A DNA stretch of 64,000 nucleotides from Buchnera aphidicola (Chaitophorus sp. 3695) (GTDB lineage: Bacteria > Pseudomonadota > Gammaproteobacteria > Enterobacterales > Enterobacteriaceae): assembly GCF_964058985.1 (NCBI RefSeq), contig NZ_OZ060379.1, positions 1 to 64,000 on the forward strand. The letters run 5' to 3'. Positions 1 to 14,667 of this stretch are shown one piece after another. The notes beneath the pieces are model-generated. The model was not told the origin of the DNA, did not search any database, and saw only the letters and a program-made list of their open reading frames with translations. Every line of letters starts with the position of its first letter. Within the stretch, counting starts at the first letter, position 1. A program made the position numbers and the translations under genes.

Positions 1-239
1 TTATAAACATGTTATGATCACAAAAAATTATTGAAAATTCTTTTTTAAAAACAATTAAAAATTAAATTTATAAACATTTTTTTATAAACTAATAATAATT
101 TTTATATTTTTTTATTTATTAACTACTAATTATTATTTCTTTATCTTTATTTAATTCTTTTATTTTTCTTTAATTTTTTTATTTTTATTTTTTATTCTTT
201 AATAAATGAAAATAAAAATATATAAATATATAAATTTAA
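1..239. other. Non-coding origin-proximal region with DnaA-box-like nonamers
   Basis: No gene is visible. The nonamer TTATAAACA occurs at 1-9 and 68-76, and TTATAAACT at 82-90; each of the first two differs from the DnaA-box consensus TTATNCACA at one position. The segment is otherwise simple A/T runs. In Buchnera the replication origin is placed near mnmG (gidA), so an origin role is plausible by context, but in DNA this AT-rich such nonamers also arise by chance. Confidence 0.35.
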
Positions 240-511
240 TTTCATATATGTATATAATTAATTTATTAATATCAATTTAGGTTTATATATGTATATAATT
301 AATTTATTAATATCAATTTAGGTTTATATATGTATATAATTAATTTATTAATATCAATTTAGGTTTATATATGTATATAATTAATTTATTAATATCAATT
401 TAAGTTTATATATGTATATAATTAATTTATTAATATCAATTTAAGTTTATATATGTATATAATTAATTTATTAATATCAATTTAGGTTTATATATGTATA
501 TAATTAATTTA
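240..511. repeat. 41-bp tandem repeat, about 6.6 copies, upstream of mnmG
   Basis: The unit begins GTTTATATATGTATATAATT and recurs with exact 41-bp phase at 281, 322, 363, 404, 445 and 486; a slightly diverged first copy starts at 240 and the last is cut at about 511. Copies differ mainly by an A/G change at the last unit base pair (ATTTAGG against ATTTAAG). Each unit contains a near-palindromic TATATATGTATATA core and an ATTAATTTATTAAT core. There are no spacers. The array ends 22 bases before the mnmG start, so it forms or flanks its leader. Confidence 0.95.
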
Positions 512-533
512 AATATATAGGAAAAAAATTATT

Positions 534-2435
534 TTGAATAATAATATATATAAAAATTCTTATGATGTAATTGTTATTGGAGGTGGACATGCTGGTATTG
601 AAGCTTGTTTAGCTTCTTCAAGATTAGGTTGTAAAACTTTACTTGTAACACAAAATATTAAAAATTTAGGATGTTTATCGTGTAATCCTGCTATTGGTGG
701 TATTGGGAAAAGTCATTTAGTAAAAGAGATTGATGCTTTAGGTGGTTTTATGGGTATTTTTGCAGATCAATCTGGTATTCAATTTCGAATTTTAAATGCA
801 AAAAAAGGACCAGCTGTTCGCTCTACTCGAGTGCAAATTGATCGTAATATTTATTCTAAAATTGTTAAAAAATTTTTATTTTCCCAAAAAAATTTAATAG
901 TTTTAGAAAAAGAAGTGATTGATTTTATTTTAAGAAAAGAAAAAATTATTGGTATTTTAACATCTGATTATATAAAAATTTTTTCTAGATCAATTATTTT
1001 AACTGCAGGAACTTTTTTAAATGGGAAAATACATATTGGAAAAAATAATTTTTCTGGTGGACGAATTAATGATAAATCTTCCATTATGCTTTCAAATAAT
1101 TTAAAAAAATTACCTTTTCGTATTAATCGTTTAAAAACAGGTACACCACCTAGATTAGATAAAAAAAGTATTAATATAGATGGTTTAGAAAAACAATTAG
1201 GGGATAATCCTATTCCTTTTTTTTCTTTTTTAAATAAAAATAATAATATTTTAAAACAGGTTCCTTGTTATGTTACATATACTAATTTTAATACACATCA
1301 AATTATTAAAGAAAACATACATTTAAGTTCAGTTTATTCTGGACAAATTTCAGGTATTGGTCCTCGTTATTGTCCTTCTATTGAAGATAAAATTTCAAGG
1401 TTTTCTGATCGATCTCGACATCAAATTTTCCTAGAACCAGAAAGTTTAAAAAGTGATATAATATATCCAAATGGAATTTCTACTAGTTTACCTTTTTCTG
1501 TTCAAAAAAATTTTATTAGAACGATATTAGGATTAGAAAATTCTAAAATATTAAAACCAGGATATGCAGTAGAATATGATTATTTAAATCCTCAAGATTT
1601 ACATTTAACTTTAGAATCTAAATTTTTTTCAGGTTTATTTTTGGCAGGACAAATTAATGGTACTACAGGTTATGAAGAAGCTGCAGCGCAAGGATTAATA
1701 GCAGGAATTAATGCTGCTTCTCATGTATTTAAAAAACCTTTTTGGTATCCTAGAAGAGATCAAGCTTATATTGGTGTATTAATTGATGATTTATGCACTA
1801 AAGGTACTAAAGAACCTTATAGAATTTTTACTTCACGAGCAGAACATAGATTATTTCTTCGAGAGGATAATGCAGATCTTAGATTAACTAAAATTGGAAG
1901 AGACTTAGGTTTAGTTGATAAATTTAGATGGATTCGTTATAATCAAAAATGTGAAAACATTATAAATGAAAAAAAATATATTCATTCTATCCAAATTAAA
2001 CCTAATACTTTTATTTCTAAAAAACTTAAAAAATTTTTTTCAATTTCTGTATTTTCTTCTAAAACATATTTAAGTGATATTTTAAAAAGACCAGAAATTA
2101 CGATTGAGAAATTAATTAAATTAGGTATTTATAAATCTAATATTTTATATGATTTAGAATCTTTAAAACAAATAGAAATTCAAATAAAATATGCAGGTTA
2201 CATTCATAGACAAAATAAAGAAATTAAAAAGCATATTAAGTATGAAAATTTATTTTTATCTTCAAATATTAATTATAATAAAATTCGAGGTTTATCGAGT
2301 GAAGTAATTAGTATATTAAATCTTAGTAAACCATCTTCAATAGGACAAGCATATCGTATTTCTGGTATCACTCCTGCCGCAATATCAATATTATTAATAT
2401 ATCTTAAAAAAAATATTTATATAAAAAATAAATAA
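534..2435 (+). CDS. mnmG: tRNA uridine-5-carboxymethylaminomethyl modification enzyme MnmG (GidA)
   Basis: FAD-dependent partner of MnmE; the complex installs the carboxymethylaminomethyl group on the wobble uridine of several tRNAs. The 633-residue protein matches the usual length (629 in E. coli). The FAD motif GGGHAG lies at residues 16-21 and the family motif CNPAIGGIGK near 50-59; the C-terminal helical region with GYIHRQ is present. The start is a TTG at 534 preceded by AGGA at 519-522; no in-frame ATG lies nearby and the next residues already align with the family, so TTG is preferred. mnmE is also in this window (16869), so both halves of the complex are kept. Confidence 0.96.
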   Translation: MNNNIYKNSYDVIVIGGGHAGIEACLASSRLGCKTLLVTQNIKNLGCLSCNPAIGGIGKSHLVKEIDALGGFMGIFADQSGIQFRILNAKKGPAVRSTRVQIDRNIYSKIVKKFLFSQKNLIVLEKEVIDFILRKEKIIGILTSDYIKIFSRSIILTAGTFLNGKIHIGKNNFSGGRINDKSSIMLSNNLKKLPFRINRLKTGTPPRLDKKSINIDGLEKQLGDNPIPFFSFLNKNNNILKQVPCYVTYTNFNTHQIIKENIHLSSVYSGQISGIGPRYCPSIEDKISRFSDRSRHQIFLEPESLKSDIIYPNGISTSLPFSVQKNFIRTILGLENSKILKPGYAVEYDYLNPQDLHLTLESKFFSGLFLAGQINGTTGYEEAAAQGLIAGINAASHVFKKPFWYPRRDQAYIGVLIDDLCTKGTKEPYRIFTSRAEHRLFLREDNADLRLTKIGRDLGLVDKFRWIRYNQKCENIINEKKYIHSIQIKPNTFISKKLKKFFSISVFSSKTYLSDILKRPEITIEKLIKLGIYKSNILYDLESLKQIEIQIKYAGYIHRQNKEIKKHIKYENLFLSSNINYNKIRGLSSEVISILNLSKPSSIGQAYRISGITPAAISILLIYLKKNIYIKNK

Positions 2436-2587
2436 TTTATTTATAAAAAAAATATTATATGATATATATTTAAATAATATTATTAAAAAAATATTTTTAA
2501 TTATAAAATTAAAATTAATAAATTACATATTCAAGAACTTCTTTAAGAAATTTTTTATATTTTTTTTGTATTAAAATTTTTTATTAA

Positions 2588-3466
<879 letters not shown>

Positions 3467-3523
3467 TTATTTTAAATTAAAAAAAAATTTTATATATTTT
3501 TTTAAAAAAATTTGGGGATTTAA

Positions 3524-3763
<240 letters not shown>

Positions 3764-3766
3764 TAC

Positions 3767-3795
3767 AGAGTTAATTTTTTTCATGCGTTAACTCT
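3767..3795 (+). other. Stem-loop between atpE and atpF
   Basis: AGAGTTAA (3767-3774) pairs perfectly with TTAACTCT (3788-3795) around a 13-base loop, starting 3 bases after the atpE stop codon. It lies inside the operon and is followed by a mixed A/T stretch without a clean U-tract, so it may stabilise the atpBE part of the message or cause partial termination. The role is inference. Confidence 0.55.
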
Positions 3796-3891
3796 AGTTA
3801 TATTTTTATAGAAATTTATACAAAGATTGAAATTTTTAATAAAAAATTATTAAAAAAATTGAATTTTATTTAATGGAAAAAAATAAAGTTT

Positions 3892-4377
3892 ATGAATATA
3901 AATGCAACTATTTTTGGGCAATCAATTTCTTTTATTTTTTTTGTATTTTTTTGTATGAAATTTGTTTGGCCTAATATTATTCATGTTATTAAAACAAGAC
4001 AAAAAAATATACGTAAAGCAATTTTTTTAGCAGATAAAGAACAAAAAAGATATATTAAAATAAAATCTAAAATTTCAAAAAAAATTCTTAATGTTAAAAG
4101 AAAATCTATTGATATTATTCGACAAGCAGAAATAAAAAAAGATATTATTATAAAAAAATCTATTGAACAAGCTTTATTTGAAAAAAATAAAATTTTAAAA
4201 CAAGCTAAATCTGAAATTTTTATAGAAAAAAATAAAGCTAAAAGAAATTTGCAAAAACATGCTGTTTTATTAGCTGTTAAAATTGCTAAAAAGATTATAC
4301 AAGAAAAAATTACAAAAAAATATACAAATAAATTAATTGAGAATTTACATTCTGATTTAAAAGGTTTTAAAATATGA
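3892..4377 (+). CDS. atpF: F1F0 ATP synthase subunit b
   Basis: Peripheral stalk subunit joining F0 to F1. The N-terminus MNINATIFGQSISF is close to the E. coli MNLNATILGQAIAF and forms the single membrane anchor (about residues 6-27); the rest is a lysine-rich amphipathic helix that dimerises as a coiled coil. It is 161 residues against 156 in E. coli. It overlaps atpH by four bases (ATGA), implying translational coupling. Confidence 0.96.
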   Translation: MNINATIFGQSISFIFFVFFCMKFVWPNIIHVIKTRQKNIRKAIFLADKEQKRYIKIKSKISKKILNVKRKSIDIIRQAEIKKDIIIKKSIEQALFEKNKILKQAKSEIFIEKNKAKRNLQKHAVLLAVKIAKKIIQEKITKKYTNKLIENLHSDLKGFKI

Positions 4378-4910
4378 TTTTTTATAAAAAATTAGCATAT
4401 CTTTATGCTCAGTCTATTTTTAATATATCATTAAAAAATAATCAAATCGATCGTATGAAAAAAATATTATTTTTAATGTCTTATATTGTTTTGCATAAAA
4501 AAATAAAAAATTGTTTTTCTGAATATTCTGATTCTAAAAATTTATATGAACTTTTTATTTTTTTATTACATGATTTGAATATTAAAAATTATGAAAAAAA
4601 TTTTTTAAAATTACTTATTAAAAATAAAAGATTGTTTTTATTAAAAAAAATTTATATAGCATATAATTCAATCATAAGAAAACATAATAAAGTTATATAT
4701 GTCGTTTTTAAATCATCAGGCGTGATAAATAGTATACAAAAAAATAAAATTAAATTAATTTTAAAAAAAATTTTACTTTCCAAAATTAAGATTAATTTTA
4801 TTATAGATTTAGGTTTAATTGGTGGATTTGTAATATTTATTGATGATATTTTAATTGATTTATCTATTAAAAATAATTTAACATATTTAAAAAATTTTTT
4901 ACAAACATAA
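4374..4910 (+). CDS. atpH: F1F0 ATP synthase subunit delta
   Basis: Delta subunit linking the b-stalk to the top of F1. It is 178 residues (177 in E. coli) and opens with the family pattern of an alanine/tyrosine-rich first helix ([12 protein letters not shown]). The C-terminal block containing [18 protein letters not shown] is the conserved region of the family; the middle is strongly lysine-biased as expected under AT pressure. It overlaps atpF and is 11 bases from atpA. Confidence 0.94.
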   Translation: MIFYKKLAYLYAQSIFNISLKNNQIDRMKKILFLMSYIVLHKKIKNCFSEYSDSKNLYELFIFLLHDLNIKNYEKNFLKLLIKNKRLFLLKKIYIAYNSIIRKHNKVIYVVFKSSGVINSIQKNKIKLILKKILLSKIKINFIIDLGLIGGFVIFIDDILIDLSIKNNLTYLKNFLQT

Positions 4911-4921
4911 GAGAAAGAATT

Positions 4922-6466
4922 ATGCAGATCAATTCTGTAGAAATTGCTAAAATAATTGAAAAAAGAATTATAGAATTTAAAATTCAAAAAAAATTTTATA
5001 ACGAAGGAGAGATAATTTCTGTTATAGATGGAATAATTAGAATTTATGGGTTACGTAATGCTATACAAGGAGAAATGTTATTTTTATCTAAAAATAAATA
5101 TGCTATTGCTTTAAATTTAGAAAAAGAGATTATCGGTGCTGTTGTACTTGGATCTGCTCAAAATATTTATGAAGGTATGAAAGTTAGATGCACAGGTCGT
5201 GTTTTAGAAGTTCCAGTAGGAGATAATTTTTTAGGTCGTATAGTTAATTCTCTTGGAATTCCTATTGATGGGAAAGAATCAATTAAAAATGATGGATATT
5301 TACCTATAGAAAACGAGGCTCCTGGAGTTGTCGATAGAGAAGTAATTAATGAACCTATTCAAACTGGTTATTTATCCATTGATTCTATGATACCGATTGG
5401 TAAAGGACAAAGAGAATTAATTATTGGTGATAGAAAAACAGGTAAAACATCTCTTGCTATTGATACTATCATTAATCAAAAAAATTCTGGAATAAAATCA
5501 ATATATGTAGCTATTGGGCAAAAAATGTCTACTATATTAAATATAGCTAGAATTTTAGATGATTATAATGTTTTAAAAAATACAGTTATTGTTGTTGCTT
5601 CTGCTTCTGATTGTGCAGCTTTACAATATTTGTCTCCATATTCTGGTTGTTCTATGGGTGAATATTTTCGTAATAAAGGAGAAGATGCTTTAATTATTTA
5701 TGATGATTTATCTAAACATGCAATATCGTATAGACAAATTTCTTTATTATTGAAAAGACCTCCTGGTAGAGAAGCTTTTCCTGGAGATATATTTTATTTG
5801 CATTCAAGATTATTAGAGCGATCCGCTAAAGTTAATAAAAAATATGTTCAAAATTTTACAAATAATTCTATTTGTAATAAAACTGGTTCTTTAACTGCTT
5901 TACCTATTGTAGAAACACAGTCAGGAGATGTATCTTCTTTTATTCCAACAAATATTATTTCTATTACAGATGGTCAAATATTTTTAGAATCTAATTTATT
6001 TCATTCAGGTATTCGTCCTGCAGTAAATTCTGGTATTTCTGTCTCTCGTGTAGGAAGTTCTGCTCAAACACAAATTATTAAAAAATTATCTAGAGGAATT
6101 CGAACGACTTTAGCGCAATATCAAGAATTAGAATCTTTTTCACAATTTTCTTCAGATTTAGATGTATCTACAAAAAATCAATTAATAACAGGAAAGAAAA
6201 TTATTGAATTATTAAAACAAAATCAATACCAATCTTTATCTATAGGCGAGCAAGCATTATTATTATTTTCTATTGAAAAGAATTTGCTAAATGATATTGA
6301 ATTAAAAAATATATGTTTATTTAAAGATAATTTATTGGTTTATATGCATAAAAATTTTCGTGTGTTATTAAAACATATAAATGAAAGAAAAATATATACT
6401 TTAGAAATAAAAAAAAAATTTTATAAGTTAATTCAAGAATTTAAAAATAAAAATAATTTCAAATAA
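4922..6466 (+). CDS. atpA: F1F0 ATP synthase subunit alpha
   Basis: Non-catalytic nucleotide-binding subunit of the F1 hexamer. Its 514 residues match the 513 of E. coli. The Walker A motif GDRKTGKT is at residues 169-176, the same positions as in E. coli, and the conserved [10 protein letters not shown] stretch and alpha-type [15 protein letters not shown] segment are intact. A good ribosome binding site (AGAGAAAG) precedes the ATG. Confidence 0.98.
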   Translation: MQINSVEIAKIIEKRIIEFKIQKKFYNEGEIISVIDGIIRIYGLRNAIQGEMLFLSKNKYAIALNLEKEIIGAVVLGSAQNIYEGMKVRCTGRVLEVPVGDNFLGRIVNSLGIPIDGKESIKNDGYLPIENEAPGVVDREVINEPIQTGYLSIDSMIPIGKGQRELIIGDRKTGKTSLAIDTIINQKNSGIKSIYVAIGQKMSTILNIARILDDYNVLKNTVIVVASASDCAALQYLSPYSGCSMGEYFRNKGEDALIIYDDLSKHAISYRQISLLLKRPPGREAFPGDIFYLHSRLLERSAKVNKKYVQNFTNNSICNKTGSLTALPIVETQSGDVSSFIPTNIISITDGQIFLESNLFHSGIRPAVNSGISVSRVGSSAQTQIIKKLSRGIRTTLAQYQELESFSQFSSDLDVSTKNQLITGKKIIELLKQNQYQSLSIGEQALLLFSIEKNLLNDIELKNICLFKDNLLVYMHKNFRVLLKHINERKIYTLEIKKKFYKLIQEFKNKNNFK

Positions 6467-6508
6467 TAACAAATTTAATTTATAAGATTTTTATATAGGT
6501 TGTATATT

Positions 6509-7387
6509 ATGCTTAATAAAAAAGAAATACAAAAAAAAATTTATAGTATTACAAATACAAAAAAAATTACTAAAGCTATGGAAATGATTTCAATAATTAA
6601 AATGAAAAAAGTAGAAAAAAAAATAAATAACATTTTTCATTATTTTAATACTCTTATAGAGATTGTTGAAAAAATAATTTATTTATTGAAATCTAAAAAA
6701 GAAAAAAATATTTTTACATCTTCAAGAAAAGTTAAAAAAATAGCTTTTATTATTGTTTTAACAAGTAAAGGATTATGTGGTGGATTAAATAATAATTTGT
6801 TTAAAAAAATTATTCCTTATTTAAAAAATTTATCTTTAAAAAAAATTATTTATAAATTAATTATATTAGGTAAAAGAGAAATAAATTTTTCAAATCAATT
6901 TCAAAATGATATTCAAATATATAACAATGATTTTTTTAAAAATTTAAATTATTCAAATGCAAATAAAATTTCTAAAATTTTATTTTCTGATTATAAACTT
7001 AATAAGTTTGATCAAATTTTTATTGCTTTTAATAAGTCTAAAAATAAGATTAATTATAAACCAGTTATAGAAAAATTACTTCCAATTTCTTTAAAAAATA
7101 ATAATAAAATTAATAAAAATTCTTTGGATTATGTTTATGAATCTAATACAAATTTATTATTAGAAAATTTATTTAATCAATTTTTTAATATTAAAATTTA
7201 CTATAGTATTTTAGAAAATTTATTTACTGAGCATTCTTCTCGTATAATTTCTATGAAAAATGCTACAGAAAACAGTATTGATTTAATTAAAGAATTAAAT
7301 TTAGTTTATAATAAGTTACGTCAAGATAATATTACTCAAGAATTAACTGAAATAATTTCAGGAGCATCAGCAGTTTTAATGGATTAA
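6509..7387 (+). CDS. atpG: F1F0 ATP synthase subunit gamma
   Basis: Central rotor shaft of F1. From the ATG at 6509 the protein is 292 residues and opens MLNKKEIQKKI, aligning with E. coli MAGAKEIRSKI; a TTG nine bases upstream is in frame but would add three residues absent from the family, and AGG at 6497-6499 suits the ATG. The N-terminal helix (TKKITKAMEMI) and the C-terminal helix (HSSRIISMKNATENS, then NKLRQDNITQELTEI) that form the coiled coil are well conserved; the central domain is lysine/asparagine-rich. Confidence 0.95.
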   Translation: MLNKKEIQKKIYSITNTKKITKAMEMISIIKMKKVEKKINNIFHYFNTLIEIVEKIIYLLKSKKEKNIFTSSRKVKKIAFIIVLTSKGLCGGLNNNLFKKIIPYLKNLSLKKIIYKLIILGKREINFSNQFQNDIQIYNNDFFKNLNYSNANKISKILFSDYKLNKFDQIFIAFNKSKNKINYKPVIEKLLPISLKNNNKINKNSLDYVYESNTNLLLENLFNQFFNIKIYYSILENLFTEHSSRIISMKNATENSIDLIKELNLVYNKLRQDNITQELTEIISGASAVLMD

Positions 7388-7405
7388 AATTATATTGAGG
7401 TTTAA

Positions 7406-8830
<1,425 letters not shown>

Positions 8831-8848
8831 TAAGTTAGGATTAAATTT

Positions 8849-9268
8849 ATGTGTCTAAATTTAAATATTTTAAGTTTAAAAAAAACACTTTTTTCTGAAA
8901 AAATTAATTCTGTTTCTGTTCCAGGTGAATTAGGGTACTTTAGTATTTTTATAAATCATATTTCGTTATTAACTTTTTTAAAATCAGGTTTAATAATTAT
9001 AAATAAAAAAAATAGAAATATAGAATATTTTTTTATTTTTAAGGGAATTTTAGAAGTTCGATCTAATATAGTTAATATATTAACTAATTATTCTATGAAT
9101 ATTAAATGTTTAAATAAATCTGTCTTAATTCATAAAAAAAATAAAATTGAAGATAAATATAAAAATATTAAAAATTTGACATCATCAAATAAAATCAAAA
9201 TAAAATATTTTATAATTTTAGAGCAATTAAATTGTATTTCTAAAGTTAAAAAGCTAAAAAAAAAATAA
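8849..9268 (+). CDS. atpC: F1F0 ATP synthase subunit epsilon
   Basis: Epsilon subunit, which couples the gamma shaft to the c-ring and inhibits ATP hydrolysis. It is 139 residues, equal to E. coli. The beta-sandwich domain shows VPGELGYFSIFINHISLLTFLKSG (positions about 28-51) and GILEVRSNIVNILT; the C-terminal helical domain remains but is highly diverged and lysine-rich, so regulatory inhibition may be relaxed. It is the last gene of the operon, followed by a bidirectional terminator. Confidence 0.94.
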   Translation: MCLNLNILSLKKTLFSEKINSVSVPGELGYFSIFINHISLLTFLKSGLIIINKKNRNIEYFFIFKGILEVRSNIVNILTNYSMNIKCLNKSVLIHKKNKIEDKYKNIKNLTSSNKIKIKYFIILEQLNCISKVKKLKKK

Positions 9269-9283
9269 ATTTATTTCATGTAT

Positions 9284-9321
9284 TTAGCGGCGGTATATAT
9301 AATTTTTTATCCTGCCGCTAA
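9284..9321. terminator. Bidirectional terminator between atpC and gyrB
   Basis: TTAGCGGC (9284-9291) pairs with GCCGCTAA (9314-9321) around an A/T-rich loop and is followed by TATTTTTA. Its G+C content stands out strongly in this region. It lies between the convergent atp operon (+) and gyrB (-), so it can end transcription from both sides. Confidence 0.85.
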
Positions 9322-9365
9322 TATTTTTAAAACATTTATAATGATTTTTTGAAATAACAATGAAT

Positions 9366-11810
<2,445 letters not shown>

Positions 11811-11853
11811 TTATAAAATAAAATTTTTATTAAAAAATTTTATTTTATTTACA

Positions 11854-12960
11854 TTAAAGATATAAAGGCAAAATAATATATCTTAATTCTTTTTTTTTAG
11901 ATGTTTGGATTTCAAAAAGTTTAATTTTTTTGTCAAAAATTAAATCAATAAGATCATATTTTAGAACGTTTAAAACGTCTAATAAATAATTTATATTAAT
12001 AGATATTTTTATTTTTTTAGTATATTTATATTTTATTTTGAATTTATACTTTGCTTTTTCTTCTTGATTATCGGAAGTAATTGTACAAATACTTTTTTTA
12101 AATATTAAACATATTCCTTTTAATTGTGAATGTACTAAAATTGATACGTGAGCTAAAGATTTTTTTAATAAATCTTTTTTTATCTGAATTTTATACTTTT
12201 TTTTTTTTAATAAGATATGATCTAAATTTGGAAAATTACTATTTATTAATTTCGAAATAAAGATGATGTTATTGATATAAATTTTTATACTATTTTGATT
12301 AAATAAAACTTTTATTAACATATCTTGTTTAGTTAATAATTTATTTAACTCGATAGCAGATTTTCTAGGTAATATAATATTAAAAATTGGAAAAGATAGA
12401 TTTTTTTTTATTTTTTTTTTAAAAATAGCGATTCTATGTCCATTTGTAGCTATTGAACGAATATATTTTTTTGTAAATTCTATAAAAATTCCGTTCAAAT
12501 ATGGTCTTACATCTTTTACGGACATTGAAAAATAAGTATATTCTAACATATTTTTAAAAATTTTTTGGTTTATATAAAATTTTTTGTTATATTTTTGTTT
12601 TTTAAAATAAGGAAATTGCTTTGCAGGTAAAGTAAGTAAATAAAATTTACTATTTTTAGAATATATATATAATTTTTTATTGATGATTTTTATATAAATT
12701 AAGAATTTTTCAGAAATAATACGAAAAATATCTAAAATTTTTTTTCCAGAAACAGTAATTTTTCCAGTAATACAATTGTAATTATTAGGAATTTTATAAA
12801 TTAGCTGAATTTCTGTATTTGTACTAATTAATAAAATATAAGATTTTTTTACTTCTATTAAGATATTTCCTAAAATTTCATTAGGATGATTTTTAATTAA
12901 TAAAGTGCTAATTTTTTGTAAAGGTTTAGTTAAGTCTTTTTTTTCAACAATGCATTTCAT
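11854..12960 (-). CDS. dnaN: DNA polymerase III sliding clamp (beta subunit)
   Basis: Ring-shaped processivity factor of the replicative polymerase. The protein has 368 residues (366 in E. coli) and begins MKCIVEKKDLTKPLQKISTL, matching the family start. Conserved stations are visible: VRPYLNGIFIEF, ATNGHRIAIF, ILPRKSAIELNKLL and the C-terminal YIILPLYL that forms the partner-binding cleft (E. coli ends YVVMPMRL). It lies 7 bases downstream of dnaA, so the two are probably co-transcribed. Confidence 0.96.
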   Translation of the reverse strand: MKCIVEKKDLTKPLQKISTLLIKNHPNEILGNILIEVKKSYILLISTNTEIQLIYKIPNNYNCITGKITVSGKKILDIFRIISEKFLIYIKIINKKLYIYSKNSKFYLLTLPAKQFPYFKKQKYNKKFYINQKIFKNMLEYTYFSMSVKDVRPYLNGIFIEFTKKYIRSIATNGHRIAIFKKKIKKNLSFPIFNIILPRKSAIELNKLLTKQDMLIKVLFNQNSIKIYINNIIFISKLINSNFPNLDHILLKKKKYKIQIKKDLLKKSLAHVSILVHSQLKGICLIFKKSICTITSDNQEEKAKYKFKIKYKYTKKIKISININYLLDVLNVLKYDLIDLIFDKKIKLFEIQTSKKKELRYIILPLYL

Positions 12961-12967
12961 AGTTTTA

Positions 12968-14290
12968 TTAAGATAATTTTTTAAGTAGATAGAAGTAATC
13001 TTTTTTTATTTCAAGATTATTATATAATAATTTTTTTATTTTTTTACATGAATATAATACTGTACTATGTTGTTTATTATTAAAAAATCCTCCGATTTCT
13101 TTTAGGCTATATTTAGTTAATTTTTTAATAAGACTCATAGATATTTGCCTAGGTAGAATAATTGATTTTGATCTTTTTCTTGATAACATATCAGATAATT
13201 TTACGTTATAATGATTTGCAACCATTTCTTGAATTTTTTTTATTGTAATTTTTTTTATCTTAGTATGAAATAAATCTTTTAAAATGGATTTAATAAATTT
13301 AATAGTAACAATATTATTAGGATTAATTTCTAAATTTGCATGAATTTTATTTATTACTCCTTCTAACTCTCGAATATTGGATTTTAATTTTTTTGCAATA
13401 TATTTAGCTACTTGATATGATAAATAAATATTTTTTTCAGAAGATTTTTTTATTAGAATTTTAATTCTAGTATTTTTTTTTGGAGATTTGATAGGAATGC
13501 TTAATCCACAATCTAATCTTGATTTTAATTTATTTTGTATACCTTTAATTTTTGTAGGATAACAATCAGCAGTTAAGACAATTTGTTTATTTTGTTCGAT
13601 TAAATTATTAAATGTATGAAATAGTTCTTCTTGTGATCTTTTTTTATTAGAAAAAAATTGAACATCATCAATTAATAAAATATTTACAGAACGATAATAT
13701 TTTTTAAATTTTTCTATAGAGTTATTTTTTAATGATTTCACCATTTTTTGTACAAAATTTTCTGAATTTATATAAATTATTTTTAAATTTTTATTTTTTT
13801 TTATAATAAAATTTTTAATAGCATATAATAAATGAGTTTTTCCTAATCCTGTTTTTCCATATATAAATAATGGATTATAATTTTTTCCAGGATTTTTTGC
13901 TATTTTATAAGCAGATTCATATGCTATTTTATTTGTTTTACATAAGATAAAATTTTTAAATTTTTTTTTTTTAATATTTAGCAATATTTTTTTTTTTGAA
14001 ATTTTTTGATTTATATAAGAATTGATATATTTTTGAGTAATTTTTAATTTTTTGTTAATTATTAATTCAACATAAATAATTTTATCATTACTAAAATTTT
14101 TTATTAAAGAATTAATTTTTTTCAAATAATTTTCTTTTACCCAATCTAAAATAAATTGATTAGGAACATATAAAATTAATTTATTTTTTTTAAATTTAGG
14201 TTTTAATGATCTGATCCACATACTAAATTCATACTTTGAAAGTTTTTTTTTAAAATAATTCAAACATTTTTCCCATCTTAAATTTAACAT
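12968..14290 (-). CDS. dnaA: Chromosomal replication initiator DnaA
   Basis: AAA+ initiator that binds DnaA boxes and opens the origin. I place the start at the ATG at 14290 (440 residues, MLNLRWEKCL, aligned with E. coli WQQCL) because it has GGAG at a good distance; a TTG at 14305 is in frame but overlaps that Shine-Dalgarno. Domain I contains EFSMWIRSLKP; Walker A GKTGLGKT is at 145-152, Walker B LLIDD at 205-209, and the DNA-binding helix-turn-helix carries RQISMSLIKKLT and HSTV (about 408-411). The linker domain II is short and lysine-rich. Confidence 0.96.
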   Translation of the reverse strand: MLNLRWEKCLNYFKKKLSKYEFSMWIRSLKPKFKKNKLILYVPNQFILDWVKENYLKKINSLIKNFSNDKIIYVELIINKKLKITQKYINSYINQKISKKKILLNIKKKKFKNFILCKTNKIAYESAYKIAKNPGKNYNPLFIYGKTGLGKTHLLYAIKNFIIKKNKNLKIIYINSENFVQKMVKSLKNNSIEKFKKYYRSVNILLIDDVQFFSNKKRSQEELFHTFNNLIEQNKQIVLTADCYPTKIKGIQNKLKSRLDCGLSIPIKSPKKNTRIKILIKKSSEKNIYLSYQVAKYIAKKLKSNIRELEGVINKIHANLEINPNNIVTIKFIKSILKDLFHTKIKKITIKKIQEMVANHYNVKLSDMLSRKRSKSIILPRQISMSLIKKLTKYSLKEIGGFFNNKQHSTVLYSCKKIKKLLYNNLEIKKDYFYLLKKLS

Positions 14291-14386
14291 TTTTAAAAAC
14301 TCCAAAATACTAAAAAATTTATATAAAAAAATAAATAAATATATTATTAATTTTTTTTGGCATATAAAATAAATTTATATTGTTTA

Positions 14387-14395
14387 TGTTATAAT
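14387..14395 (+). promoter_or_regulatory. Candidate extended -10 promoter element for rpmH-rnpA
   Basis: TG-T-TATAAT (14387-14395) is a perfect extended -10 element, about 110 bases before rpmH in the divergent dnaA/rpmH spacer. No good -35 hexamer is seen, which extended -10 promoters tolerate. Chance occurrence in A/T-rich DNA cannot be excluded. Confidence 0.4.
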
Positions 14396-14504
14396 TTATC
14401 TAATATAAATTTATTTTTAGTTTATTGTTTTTCAATGTATTTTTTATTAAAATTAAAATATAATAATTATTAAAATTAATTTTATTAAGGTTTAAAAAAA
14501 AATT

Positions 14505-14648
14505 ATGAAAAGAACTTTTCAGCCTTCGATTTTAAAAAGAAATCGTATGCATGGTTTTAGATCAAGAATGTCTACTAAAAATGGTCGTTATATTTTATCT
14601 AGAAGAAGATCTAAAAATAGATTTTATTTAACAGTATGTTCTAAATAA
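14505..14648 (+). CDS. rpmH: 50S ribosomal protein L34
   Basis: Small basic protein of the large ribosomal subunit, read directly from the sequence: 47 codons from ATG 14505 to TAA 14646-14648. It begins [18 protein letters not shown] and contains the arginine-rich [17 protein letters not shown] block, a family signature; E. coli L34 is 46 residues. AGG at 14488-14490 precedes the start. It is followed 19 bases later by rnpA, as in nearly all bacteria. Confidence 0.97.
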   Translation: MKRTFQPSILKRNRMHGFRSRMSTKNGRYILSRRRSKNRFYLTVCSK

Positions 14649-14667
14649 ATTTATTTTTTATACTATT

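Noticed and set aside
240..511. CRISPR array
   Set aside because: The 41-bp units are directly adjacent with no unique spacers, and no cas gene is present.
4652..4987. 111-codon minus-strand open frame over atpH and the atpA start
   Set aside because: It lies antisense to two well-supported genes and has the low-complexity Phe/Ile/Leu composition expected from complementing Lys/Asn-rich codons.
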